DNA from: Haplosporangium gracile
Taxonomy: Eukaryota; Mortierellomycota; Mortierellomycetes; Mortierellales; Mortierellaceae
Reading direction: 5' to 3'
Assembly (NCBI GenBank): GCA_015499985.1
Contig: JAAAUF010000110.1
Coordinates: 1-61,365 of the forward strand
Length of the DNA: 61,365 bases
Every line of letters starts with the position of its first letter. Positions within the stretch are counted from its first letter, which is position 1. The notes beneath the pieces were generated by a model. That model made no database searches. It was not told where the DNA came from and saw only the letters and a list, made by a program, of their open reading frames with translations. The translations under genes and the position numbers were made by a program. Shown here in pieces: positions 11,533 through 21,813 of this stretch.

Positions 11533-12442
11533 ATGGCATCCACGATACCAACAGCACCAGAGGGATACATCCACGCCGGTCCTGTTTCGAACTTTTTACC
11601 ACCCTCCTTTTCCTCATCAACATCAGCACAGAATGGCGATTCAGGAACCGACTTTGCGAATGGAGAAGCAACAACCTGTCCTGCTGTCAGTGCACCCACC
11701 ACCACCACCACCACCCCTACACCAGCAAAGACAGTAGAAACGGCAGAGACATTGAAAGCGAGCTGTAAACCACAAGAAGATCAAATGATAAAAGTGATCG
11801 AGATCGCACAACCGGTAGGACGGTACCCGCCCCAGAAACGGGTTGCTGTCAGTTTCTTCCATAACAAGTGGTACGCCTTCATCAACGTAAGTAGTTACTT
11901 CTGTACTGTGCATACATAAGAAACTAGCACAATTATGTTGTTGGGTGAAGGGATATTATTGCATTCAATTGATATTCATCGTGCTAACAAGGGGTGTCTG
12001 AGTTGCTTTGATACGATATAATGGGGAATGAATAGATTTGTCCGCATCAAGGATCTGCATTATCGAGGGGCACAATGACAGATATTGAGGACATGGGGAT
12101 CGTCTGGGGTGCCGGCGTTACCTGTTCCCTCCACAACTGGTAATAACTCAACTTGAACGCCATTTTGCGACTCCATGGAAGGAAGCACAGAAATCTGACC
12201 ACCCTTTCTTATCCCCCCCCTCCTCCCCCTCCCATTGCTTTTTGCAACCGCCGCATTCTAACTGTATATGGATAAACTGTAGGACGTTTGATGCGTCGTC
12301 GGGACAGTCGGACTCGACGCGGTTTGTGATCGACACGCACGATGTGAAGGAGATTGACGGCCATGTCTTTGTCAGCCAAAAGCCTAAGAATGCACATATC
12401 GCCGGACCACGGCGAGACTTTGGCGGTCGTGAGATGAATTAA
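11533..12442 (+). CDS. Rieske [2Fe-2S] domain protein
   Basis: Three exons, 11533-11886, 12036-12139 and 12283-12442, give 205 residues. The first ~90 residues are Ser/Thr/Pro-rich and probably disordered. The rest is one Rieske domain with the canonical cluster-binding pairs: box 1 CPHQGSALSRG and box 2 CSLHNWTFD (Cys-X-His and Cys-X2-His), followed by a strand ending in IDGHVFVSQ. This looks like a soluble, ferredoxin-like Rieske protein (comparable to vertebrate RFESD) rather than the cytochrome bc1 subunit: there is no membrane anchor and no N-terminal hinge. The redox partner cannot be told from the sequence. It lies 252 bp downstream of and co-oriented with CHL1, and is convergent with the OHCU decarboxylase gene (189 bp apart). 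Confidence 0.88.
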
Positions 12443-12630
12443 AATCTTTCCTTTTTCTTGCTTAAAAAAAAAGGTCAGATTTCATTAATAACATAGAGGC
12501 AGTCGTATGTTTGTTCTTATTTGTTATTCTGTTGTTTATTCTGTTGAGAAAGGGGGGGGGGGGGAAGTGTTGGTTGTAGGAAAGATGGTATGTGTATATG
12601 TATAGGGGAAAGAAAAGTGAATGACTCCAT

Positions 12631-13221
12631 TTACAGCTTGGCGGCGGCGTTCAACTTCTTGAGACGATCCCTGGCAATGGCAACCATATCATCCATGGCA
12701 ATCTTCATCTCGGCCTTCTTGGTCGAGTTCTTGATCCGCTCCTCCATGACCGGGATAATGACACTCCTGGGACGTCCATTGACAAAGACCACAAACTTGA
12801 ACCCATACTTGGCCTCATACTCCTCATTCAACCTCTTCAACGTCCTCTGCGTCTCCTCATCGTCCGCACTGGGTGTAGCCGTTGCATCGACCTTCTTGGC
12901 TGCATCCTCGGGGGTGTACCCTTGCTCAATGAGAGAAAGGGCGGAGAGGTTGGCTTTTGCGGCACCGATACGGGGGTGGGCATTAATGACGTCCAATTGT
13001 TCTTGAAGGGAGAGGTATTTGTCTGGGTTGGAGAGGAGGACTTCTGTCTCGTCGATGAGGGCAGAGAAGGAGGCGTAGGGCCGGTGGGCGTAGAGGTGGG
13101 CGACAATTGGGGGTGCAGGTTCGAAGAGGAGGGTGACGGCTGAGGTGAGGTCTTGGAGGGTGGCCTCGGTGTTGATGAATTCGATTGTCGGGAGTGCGAC
13201 AGGTGCTGCTGCGTGTGTCAT
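12631..13221 (-). CDS. 2-oxo-4-hydroxy-4-carboxy-5-ureidoimidazoline (OHCU) decarboxylase
   Basis: Single exon, 196 residues. The enzyme catalyses the last step of oxidative urate degradation, converting OHCU to S-allantoin. Family marks visible are the segment VINAHPRIG (the conserved HPRIG signature), an N-terminal helix-rich region with HRPYASF, and the C-terminal part LNEEYEAKYGFKFVVFVNGR with the substrate-contacting Gly-Arg. The start at 13221 is preferred; the frame stays open upstream to 13350, but that extension is a Ser/Phe/Leu-rich low-complexity leader. The C-terminus, AAAKL, is a weak PTS1-like tripeptide (AKL), consistent with a peroxisomal location. Urate oxidase, which makes the precursor, lies 1 kb upstream on the same strand. 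Confidence 0.93.
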   Translation of the reverse strand: MTHAAAPVALPTIEFINTEATLQDLTSAVTLLFEPAPPIVAHLYAHRPYASFSALIDETEVLLSNPDKYLSLQEQLDVINAHPRIGAAKANLSALSLIEQGYTPEDAAKKVDATATPSADDEETQRTLKRLNEEYEAKYGFKFVVFVNGRPRSVIIPVMEERIKNSTKKAEMKIAMDDMVAIARDRLKKLNAAAKL

Positions 13222-14208
13222 CTTTGGTATTGTTGTTGGTGGTTGTTGTTGTTTGGGTGAAGAAAAGGGAGAAGAATGAAAGAAGAAGAAAAGGAAGAGA
13301 GAGAAAGAGAAGAGAAGAATAAGAGTCGGTTGTGAATGACAACGAGGCATGAAATGGAATGAACAAGGACAGATTCCTGCCCGCGTGTGTGTGTGTGTGC
13401 GCTTCTGTATGAGTAAATCATTCCAGGGAAAAGTAAGGGGAAAGTAAGGATGCGGTCTAAACCCGTCAAACGATAATGTGCAGTGAAGATGAATCGGAGC
13501 CCTTTTCTTTCACTTCCAATTGAAGCAGAGAGAGAGAAAAAAAAAAAGTGGGTGGGTGAGAAGAGAAGAATTGACCCCCAGTTCCTCCCCCGTCCTGTCC
13601 GTTGTGGGCGAATTAGGAATAAATGCGGGGAGCATACAAAGGTGGGACACTTTTTTTTCTTTTTTTCCCTTTATTCCGCTCGATCTTTGTCGTTGTGCTC
13701 ACAACAAACACAGCTTGCGACGACAATTACGCACTCGGACACAACCCATTGATGAAGAGGAGGTCCTGGTGATGGTGGTGTTAAGGAGAGACTCGTCTGG
13801 TACACAAAACGAAAGAAAAGCAAATGCAATTAGCGTTATCCTTGGAACAGAACGGTTTTCATGAAAAGTATAACTGAGACAGTGAATGGGTCCCTTGCTA
13901 TTCATTCATTGAGAGAGGGAGGGGAAAAGGAGACATTCGCAATGTGAAAAGTATCCCACGGTCCGTTGCCTTCTTTATTTGTCGAAATTAAACCCTTCAC
14001 TCCCAACAATGCAATCATCGACCACAATGCAAGCAATTGCTAACAATAAGAAAGAGTACAACGATCAATTGGAGACAGCGATGAAGTAAGTTTTACTGTA
14101 CAAGTTTTTATTTTTTAAGATATGTATCATGGTGAGGGGTGAGGTGCAAAAGAAGTGGGTATGGGTGATTTGTATCTCTTTCTATTGTTCAAACACACAC
14201 TCCTTGCT
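13222..14208. other. Intergenic region between the two urate-catabolism genes
   Basis: This 987 bp region holds the OHCU decarboxylase promoter and the urate oxidase 3' end. The first 150 bp are strongly purine-rich (GAAGAGAAAG type), with a (GT)n tract at 13385-13400. A tiny open frame at 14009-14089 (26 codons) ends beside a GTAAGT and is not supported further. No other gene is seen. Confidence 0.5.
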
Positions 14209-15156
14209 TTAAAGACGAGCACCGAGGGAGCGGGCGACAGTGGCGGTGATAAGACCAGAGGGATCAGCGAGGGGCTGGTAGACATCAGCATGCTCCTGCA
14301 AGTTCTTGGTGCCACGGAAGTACTTCAAGTCAACGGCAAAGAAGTGCTTGTTGGGGAGGGCATACGAGACACGCTCCAACCACTTCCAGTTGTTGATCGA
14401 CTTGGCAGCCATCTTGTAAAGAGTAGCCTGAACCGAGGCAGACTCATCCTTGGCGAAGATGTCGCAGGTGACATCACGGACAGAGTCGTAAATGTTGTTG
14501 AAGGGGATCTGGCCCATGGTCGAGAGGAGGCTGGCAGTATCGACGGCAGGGACGTTGAACTCCCAGGTGGAATCGACAGAGGTCGAGAGGATGCGGTCCT
14601 TGGTCTCGGGGAGGGTGGTGTACTCGTCACGGACGAAATCCTCGAAAGACGAGCCAGTGGTCTTAAGGACAAGGAGACCGGAAATGGAAGACTTGAGGTC
14701 GATGGTGCGGCGGCCCTTGCAGTTTGGTCCACGCTTGATGAAGATCTCGGTCTGGCGGGTCTCGTCACCATCGCGCCAGAAAGAGTGGTTGTGCTCCTTG
14801 CCGTCGATGATCATGCGAGCCCAGCGGTGGCGGATGATGGTGACGTGAGCGCCCTCGACCCAGCCGTAGGTGTTCAAGAAGTGGTTGGCGAGCTCGGCAG
14901 CAAAGAGCTCAAGGGTGTCGACGACCTTGGAGGACTTGGCGAGGATGTAGCAGGTGTTCTTGATAGAGTCGGTGGCGACGACAGCCTTGTTGGAGGCCTC
15001 GGTGTAGGAGGTGGTGAAGGAAGAGCCAGAGAGGAGGCAGCGGATGGTGAGGTCATCGACGCGGTGGACGTTGGTATCCTTGTGGACCTTAAGAAGGCGG
15101 ACCTTATCCTTTCCGTACTCCTGCTTGTCGAGGTAAACGTTAACGGTGGCAGTCAT
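14209..15156 (-). CDS. Urate oxidase (uricase)
   Basis: Single exon, 315 residues, close to the family's usual ~300. It oxidises urate to 5-hydroxyisourate in peroxisomes. Conserved blocks are YGKDKVRLLKVHKD, VVATDSIKNT, HRWARMIIDGK, HNHSFWRDG, RDEYTTLPETKDRILST, SASVQATLYKMA and LPNKHFF. By alignment, the catalytic triad known from Aspergillus uricase corresponds to Lys16, Thr62 and His271. The last three residues, ARL, form a PTS1 peroxisomal signal. The intermediate enzyme, 5-hydroxyisourate hydrolase, is not in this window. The 5' leader is CT-rich on the coding strand and ends near an assembly gap. Confidence 0.97.
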   Translation of the reverse strand: MTATVNVYLDKQEYGKDKVRLLKVHKDTNVHRVDDLTIRCLLSGSSFTTSYTEASNKAVVATDSIKNTCYILAKSSKVVDTLELFAAELANHFLNTYGWVEGAHVTIIRHRWARMIIDGKEHNHSFWRDGDETRQTEIFIKRGPNCKGRRTIDLKSSISGLLVLKTTGSSFEDFVRDEYTTLPETKDRILSTSVDSTWEFNVPAVDTASLLSTMGQIPFNNIYDSVRDVTCDIFAKDESASVQATLYKMAAKSINNWKWLERVSYALPNKHFFAVDLKYFRGTKNLQEHADVYQPLADPSGLITATVARSLGARL

Positions 15157-17582
15157 TTTGTTGAAAGAGTTGGTTGGTGAGAGAGAGAGTGATGGAGTAG
15201 AGTGAGGTCGTTGTGGATAACGNNNNNNNNNNNAAAAAAAAAAGGGAACAACAAACGACGTTTTATATGGATCAGAGATAAATGAGACAGAGGGTGAAGT
15301 TGATTGGCTCAGGAGGGACACCAAACAGATGTCTTCCCCAGATTATGCTTGTGGGTGTGATGTGGTGTGCTGATGCAGTACTAGTGTCAGCTCTGAACAA
15401 GCTAGGCATGGACTCGTGCCTGAAGAAGGCAAGGCGGTGTACCTGAGCAACCCTACTCACACTCTATCCTCTGCTCATTGCACTCACATACAAAAAGACA
15501 TAATGACAAAAAGGTGGGGACATGATCCACAGCCATGCAGCCATGCAGACCCACATTTTTGCTCTGCTTCCATACCCTTCCTCCACCCGCCGACCGGGCA
15601 GTCCGGGAAATTCGATCGGAAAAAGAAAATTGATCGGAATGAAAACAACAAGAGGGAATAACACGGAACTGCACTACGAAAATAAAAAAAAACTGGGTTC
15701 ATTTTGAAACTGTGGGGAAGGAGAGAAGGGGGGATGGAGACGAGACCCCATCCATTTTCATTCGAGATGTGCATCCATGGACATATCGGAAAAAAGGACA
15801 TGGAAGACGAGAAAGAATTAATCCCACTTCATTGTTGTACTCCCTCTCCTCCTCCGCCGTTCCATGTCTCCATTCCATTCCTTCTTCACCCCAACGTCCC
15901 TCTGTTCCTCATAGCAACCGTAGAGACTCCATCTTCTATCTACTGAGCAATTGCCACCGCCCCGTCCATAGTCTTCCTTCTCCTCCTACCCAAGAAAAAA
16001 AAAGATCGGCTAGCCTATCCGAGACAAAGAAAGAAGTCAACAAGGTAAACGTCGTCATCAAACCAATAGCGCTCAATTGCTTCTGGTTTCTCCCTTCTGA
16101 ACTCTGTTGAGAGAAAGGTAATCAGTCAAATGCGGGGAACACTTCGCTGCATTCCTGCACTGCAGTAGACTAGTCTGCTTGTGTGCCTGAGCAACTCATT
16201 GGCAAAACAGATCTCTCGATCGCAAAGCAGAATAGCCGAAGCCCAATTGACACCTCTCTAGGTTGCTGGTTTTGAATACTCTTAACTTGTACACTCATCA
16301 TTGCATGATGCTACAACTGCCACCCAAAAAGGCTCTCGATTTCGCCTAGCCCAACCCTTCGTATTTGCATCTCCCCGCAATTGCATATCTTGTGCCTTTG
16401 TTTATTTCAAGTATCAATATTATGTTTCTCAGCCTTGCACCGCCGCTTCTTTATATCCTTTGTAAAGACGCGTCCCAATGTTTCATTTTGTTAACCTAGA
16501 TATTCTAGCATGGAAGTGATAGAGAGCGGAATTGAGTATGGCAAAGACGACGAAGAGGCGTGGAGGTGGTGGGAAGGGTGATGATGGCATGGTTATAGTG
16601 CCAAAAAGGAGCGGATGAGAAAGAAAGTAGGAGGCAACAAGGGAGAAAAACGTGGAAGTGGTGTATCGTTATTTCCTATAGGCAAGGAAATAATGTCACT
16701 CAATCTTCGCGACACGCTCTTATTCCCTTCACCGCTTTCACGCCCTTTTATCACATCCACAGCAAGCTCATCCTACACCTATATCATCGCCAGTTTGTAA
16801 CTATACCCCTCGTTCTATTCTTTCCCTTCCTTACCACTCCCTCCCTGTTTTTTGTTATTCTTTATTCTTTTTATCGCCCTTCACGTTGTTCCTCTTCCCG
16901 CTTTTTTTTGTCACTGCATTTCGTTGATCGTTGCATTCTCTCTTTGCCACACGGTTTGCTCGATTCCTCTGTTCTCTTTACTTTTCTTTTCTTTCATCCT
17001 TCTCTCTTTTCACATACATACACACGCACACACACACGCAGAGAGAGAGAGAGGTGTGTCGCAGAAGGTTTCAAAGGTAATCTGAGAGTGACCGCTCGTT
17101 TTTGTCGGCCAGCTATACAGTTGATGCAAATTAATGGAAGGCTACCTGCTGATGGACAATGGGCGTTCGGGCTGATCCCGTGCAAAGAGTCGCGCGGATC
17201 CATTATCCTTCATTCCATATAATGAAAAGCAGCCAGCCCGACATTGATGGTCTTCAGCGCCATTGATCTTGTCAAGGGTCTGCCTTCTTGCGTTCAAAGT
17301 CGAATCGAGAAAAGTCTCTGATCAGAAAGGTTACCATTGGAAACTGAGCTCGACGCCCTTTTATTTCCAAGTTTCAATTTGAAAACAACATTGATTGACA
17401 TACTTTTTGAATATTTATCTTACATCTGATTTATTGCAAACGACTTCTGTAGGGTCTCCACGCCGAGAGTTGATTATTACAATAGAAAAATGAGCTACGG
17501 AACACGAATCCAAAGAGCAGGATCATACCGATAGACGTGAATTCAGCCGCTGCAACTTAATCTCAAGACCCTCGCAACTTAG
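15157..17582. other. Gene-poor region with short assembly gap
   Basis: About 2.4 kb without a supported gene. Eleven N bases stand at 15223-15233, in the uricase promoter next to an A-run. The rest is low-complexity: poly-A and poly-T runs, CT-rich tracts (16800-17010), a (CA)n stretch at 17020-17040 followed by (GA)n. Open frames here are short and compositionally biased, and I reject them as genes. Confidence 0.5.
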
Positions 17583-18306
17583 TTCAACACTAGATTCAAT
17601 CTTCAAAGCTACAGCGCTGCATACGATGCATTGTGGACATTATCCAATCAGGGATTCACGGAACAGGCGGCGGAAGTGAAGGTCAGTAGATACCGATACG
17701 ATTATCAAAGATTTTGTGTTTATATTCCAGTTTCAGGACAACATATCAAAAAGCATCAACGAACGAGAAGGATTTGCTGGATTGACATGAGCTTTCATGC
17801 AGACACCGCTATCATTGTATGGCATTCAATAAGTTACCGTGAAGTTCTGTCGAAGGGAGGAAAAATCAGGACAAAGACATTCGGTGGATGCAAATGAGAT
17901 AGGGCAGTATGCAGATGCAGCTGTTATTCACCACAACCAACAGCTGTTTCTTGCCGAGGCTGCCCACATTCATCGCGGCAAGAGTGAGAAGCTTCGACAG
18001 GATGAATTCAACCTGGCAAGGGCTACCCAGGATTCACGGATGGGACATGTCGGATCGATAAGTGGACTAGAGGACCCTCATCGTGGCTTGGTTGTTTTTG
18101 AATCTGTATAGTTCCAGAACGAGACCAAGCTGTTACGCATAGATTTTCGAGGCGTATTCCGGCTCCAGCAATTTGATCTGTTCATCATTCCGTTGAACAA
18201 AGACGACTTTGGCAGCAGAATGAGGGTGGCAATAATAAGCTATCTTGAGTTAGTGGCTCGCCTCCATCAGGAGACTGAGCACTGCCCCTGTTACCCTTGG
18301 TTATAA
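17583..18306 (+). pseudogene. Decayed protein-coding gene of unknown family
   Basis: Protein-like reading is present but broken. A first piece (SYSAAYDALWTLSNQGF) runs to a plausible GT-AG intron at 17682-17730, then continues as FQDNISKSINEREGFAGLT and meets a TGA at ~17788. Another frame resumes (17839-18111: IHHNQQLFLAEAAHIHRGKS, then EFNLARATQDSRM) and stops at TAG 18109-18111. The same frame then continues from 18112 with FQNETKLLRIDFRGVFRL and IVSYLE-like text to TAA at 18304-18306. Composition (charged, amphipathic helix) and the preserved intron suggest a former gene rather than chance ORFs. I do not recognise the family. Confidence 0.42.
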
Positions 18307-18460
18307 TGACGAGCAGCATTGGCCGACGCCCTGAGATCGATCGAGAGTACGACTTTTACCCCCACCAAAATCCCTAAATCCCTCAAAAAAAGTACATGTG
18401 GAATGTCACTATGCCTGATACCCTTCCAGAATAAAAAAAATGCCTAGATACAAGCAACCT

Positions 18461-19330
18461 CAGGCAGGCAACACAAGGGAACATTTTTGGTATCTTCTTA
18501 TTTTCAATTTACGGCAAAGCGGTTTCATAATCCCTATACAAGGAAAATAAAAACCCGTTGCGGCGGATCTTGAGTTCCGTCGACATAGGCACCAGACCAC
18601 ATTTTGTCCCAGTGTCGACCATGCAGAGTACGCACCCAGAGCCAGAGACACACTCATACCACCATAGACACACCGACATGCATATAGAGACACACACTTC
18701 CAACATATACGCAGCGACACATATACAAGCACACCTTCAACACAACATACATACACGCGCCCAACATATACATAGAGACACGAATGCACATAGAGACATA
18801 CTCTAACATATACATTGACTGTCGGATACACACACATATCCACTTCCTCTCTTTCTCACGCACACACACACATTCACATTCACACATATTCACCCATTTG
18901 CCCTCACACTGTGGTTTCCCACTCGGATACTGCTCGTTTTATTTTAGCTCCTCCTTCCAGCTGCACATATGAGGTCTCTTTGTATATGTTGGACGTGTGT
19001 GTGTATGTTGTTTTGAAGGTGTGCTTGTATATGTGTCGCTGCGTATATGTTGGAAGTGTGTGTCTCTATATGCATGTCGGTGTGTCTATGGTGGTATGAG
19101 TGTGTCTCTGGCTCTGGGTGCGTACTCTGCATGGTCGACACTGGGACAAAATGTGGTCTGGTGCCTATGTCGACGGAACTGAAAATCCGCCGCAAAGGGG
19201 TTTTTCCCGTCGCAACGTATTTTTATTTTCCGTTTATGCGGTTATGCAATGCCGTTTATGAGGGTTATGAAAACCGCTTCGCCGAAATTGAAAATGATAG
19301 GGATACCAAAATGTTCCGCTATGATGCCTG
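18461..19330. repeat. Foldback inverted repeat (~870 bp), MITE-like
   Basis: The left arm (~18461-18785) and the right arm (~18970-19330) are imperfect reverse complements over more than 300 bp, separated by a ~185 bp spacer full of CA-type repeats. A long stretch (18584-18740, from GTCGACATAGGCACCAGACC through TCTATATGCATG-type text) is nearly identical between the arms. The outer ends read CAGGCA...GGAACATTTT on the left and the reverse complement on the right. The right arm has extra sequence around 19190-19260. The same ORF therefore appears on opposite strands in each arm, a by-product of the palindrome. No transposase is present. It resembles a non-autonomous foldback transposon; I could not define a target duplication. 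Confidence 0.82.
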
Positions 19331-19699
19331 AGTGCATCGAACCAATCCTAAAGCATTTACTGCGCAACATGAGGGAGGAGAAAAAAACAGATACCGAAGG
19401 ATCAAAAAGCAACGTCTTATGAACGCTTGGCTGCCACAAGCCAGTTATCCCTTCTGACCCATCATTGCCCTATAACTTATCGGTAGTGATACCGTTACTA
19501 TCACATGTGGAGACAAAGCTCGTTGAAATGGCACAAGACATAGAGCAAAGGAGAAGGCAAAGGAAGAGAAGATGGTCAGAAGGTACGAGAAGTAATAAGG
19601 ATACTATTACTCTTGGAATATGACCACTAGGTGCTGACTAATACGTTCTCTACTCCTGTTACAACTTGCATGTCAGATTAAAGCATGTAATGGGCAATG

Positions 19700-19929
19700 T
19701 AAAGCACTAACCACCTGGTTTGTGAGACCTGGTCTGAAGTTGGTTTTTTTACTTTTTTGGTCTAGTTTAAATTAGGGCTTGTCAATTACAAGGGTTCTGC
19801 ATAACAATATTTCATAGTTGGCAAGACTTAACTAAAAACAACATCAGGTCAGGTCTCTGAAAGCTGGAGGCAAAGCACTGACCATGTGGTTTGTAAAACG
19901 AGAGGCAAAGCACTGACCACTTGGTTTGT
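19700..19929. repeat. Three direct copies of a 24 bp motif
   Basis: The motif AAAGCACTGACCAYNTGGTT (with TGT following) occurs at about 19700-19723, 19871-19894 and 19906-19929. The last two copies are 35 bp apart and share flanking GAGG; the first has two substitutions. They lie upstream of the RNase H ORF and may be its upstream control region or part of a retroelement terminus. Confidence 0.65.
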
Positions 19930-20038
19930 CAATGCATTTGGTTCATCTATGCAAGTGCACTTCACAACGAGAGTATAAAACCCATCCAGAAAAATGCATT
20001 TTACGGTGATCTTCCTCAACTCTTGAACCAATATCAAT

Positions 20039-20449
20039 ATGTCTAAAAAAAAAAAATCAAAGCAGCGCAGGCTGCTCTACAGCGATGCTACATTAACACA
20101 AGGTGCTTGGGTGGACTACAAAGGCACCTCTTTAAACTTTCCACTCCCTCTTAGATTTCGGCGTGACATGTTCCATGCCGAGTCTTACGCCGCTTATCGT
20201 GCCATTGTGGACAATGGGAAAGACAATGAGCACATCGAGCTTCGTTGCGATAACACGGGTGTTTGCCTGATGCTGAACAACCGTGCCGCGAGGCATCCAC
20301 TGAGATACCCGCACGTGAGTGCGCTTTTGTCTACACTTTTGTCATGGATGGAATCAAAAAACGTCTCCGTCTCTGTTTCGTGGATTCCATCCGAATCCAA
20401 TCCTGCAGACACACCTTCGAGATCTGCATTAGGGGATTTCACTCTTTGA
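20039..20449 (+). CDS. Stand-alone retroelement-type RNase H domain
   Basis: An open frame of 136 residues that is almost entirely one RNase H fold, an enzyme that degrades the RNA strand of RNA-DNA hybrids. The four catalytic acids are in order: D16 (LLYSDAT), E48 (MFHAESYA), D71 (LRCDNTG) and D124 (SNPADTPSR). The C-terminal NPAD-x-PSR motif is typical of reverse-transcriptase-linked RNase H of retroelements, not of cellular RNase H1. No reverse transcriptase is detectable upstream, so this is either the 3' remnant of a retroelement polyprotein or an independent ORF. The ATG is followed by a 12-A run, so the true start and frame entry are uncertain. Possible TATA-like text (GAGTATAAAACCC) lies at 19971-19983, about 60 bp before the ATG. 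Confidence 0.75.
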   Translation: MSKKKKSKQRRLLYSDATLTQGAWVDYKGTSLNFPLPLRFRRDMFHAESYAAYRAIVDNGKDNEHIELRCDNTGVCLMLNNRAARHPLRYPHVSALLSTLLSWMESKNVSVSVSWIPSESNPADTPSRSALGDFTL

Positions 20450-20659
20450 AATCTTTGATTTCAAATCGGAGGGTATTTCGTTACACACCTGCCCTCCAGC
20501 TGGTGCTGCGACGTACTATTTAGAATGCTTTACTTAGTGAAGTAGACTATGTGCTCGTACGAGCCGACCTTTCCCGGTTCGGAGAAACGCACCCTTAGGT
20601 GCATTTCGATGGCGCATTTGGTTTTACGCCGCGAAATGTCAAAGATTGAAATCCCCTAT
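20450..20659. other. 3' flank of the RNase H ORF
   Basis: About 200 bp downstream of the RNase H stop with short hairpin-forming segments, such as GAGCCGACCTTTCCCGGTTCG near 20560-20580, and no open frame of note. Confidence 0.4.
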
Positions 20660-20808
20660 TGTTGTATCTCAGTGGATGTCCACTGTCTGTTACCTATTAA
20701 GGGTAGTAGTCCTTAGTCCTCATGTATGTATTACCTTAGGAGTTAGGACTCAATAAAGACCACCAGCTTCTTTCTCACCACTTCTCTGTTTCCCATATTC
20801 ATATCACA
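20660..20808 (+). repeat. Candidate solo LTR
   Basis: This 149 bp segment starts TGTTGTATC and ends ATATCACA (TG...CA ends). It carries short internal repeats (GTAGTAGTCCTTAGTCC and TTAGGAGTTAGGACT) and a polyadenylation-type signal, CAATAAAGACC, at ~20751. It precedes the gag-like reading that begins near 21003. No second copy was found downstream, so the LTR assignment rests only on its ends and position. Confidence 0.35.
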
Positions 20809-21813
20809 TTTTTTTTTGGTGAAGAATCTTCAGGATCTTTTCTGCCCTACACACATCCACAAACATACTCACACTCACACACGCACACCTATACTCGTAC
20901 ACACGTGCAACATCTACTACAACAACAATAACAGCAGCAACACCAACAGCAACAATAACACAACGTAAAAAAACAAACAAACAAACAGACAAACAAATAA
21001 AATGACCCCCAGAAAAGAAAAGAATCTTCAAAAAGAAAAAAACCAAATCAACTATTTTTGAGGCCCCTGCTGAATCAAGTATACAGCAGAGCAACACAGA
21101 ATCAACTGCACAACAGAGCAATGATGCTCCTGAGTCTTCAACTCATATTCCTTTAATCCAAACTCGAACAAACGAGAACAGCACTTCCAGTTCATCTGAA
21201 AACGATATGGAAGTTGACAATAAATCTTTGAGTGATCCTGAGAAGTCACAAGAGATTGTACGACAACAAGCCGCAGAAGAGCTGCGACGATTAACAAAAG
21301 AAAACGAACGCATCACTACACGATTACTTGCTCTATCCACCATACTTGGTGAGAACCCACAAAAGAAAAAAATACCAAAACAGTTATGATTCTTTGGTCA
21401 AGGTAAAAGAGACCTGTACAGCTGCAATTTTACGATTAAAAAGACAACTTGAAGACATCCCTTCCATACCAGCTATCTCAGCCACAACAATTCTATCAAA
21501 CCCTCAAACACCCATTGCATCGTTATTGTCTTCATCCACAGATTACGATTCAATCGAAACAACGACTGATATGCCACGATACTCCATCAAACGAACACAC
21601 AACGCCCTCTTCACTGAATTCTTTAATCCCCGAATTTTCCTTGAACACTTCTTGACCAATCTCACCGCCAGACTTGGTCCAGAGCGTTTTGAACGGCAAT
21701 GTCATCGTTTTCTTACTGTTCTCACAACCAATACTCTTCAACAACAAGAGTTGAGCAGAAGATTTAATGCTTTGACAACCATTGGGTGGAAATGCGCTCA
21801 AAAAATATTTGTA

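Noticed and set aside
13222..13350. N-terminal extension of OHCU decarboxylase as a signal or targeting sequence
   Set aside because: Low-complexity Ser/Phe/Leu stretch from purine-rich leader DNA; the enzyme ends in AKL and needs no N-terminal signal.
14009..14089. 26-codon ORF ending next to GTAAGT between the urate genes
   Set aside because: Too short, no continuation exon found, opposite strand to both neighbours.
14155..15180. 341-codon plus-strand frame opposite urate oxidase
   Set aside because: Antisense shadow; the minus frame encodes a full, motif-perfect uricase.
18460..19331. Mirror-image ORFs rich in Cys/Val/Tyr on both strands
   Set aside because: They are the two arms of the inverted repeat translating (GT)n-type DNA, not two genes.
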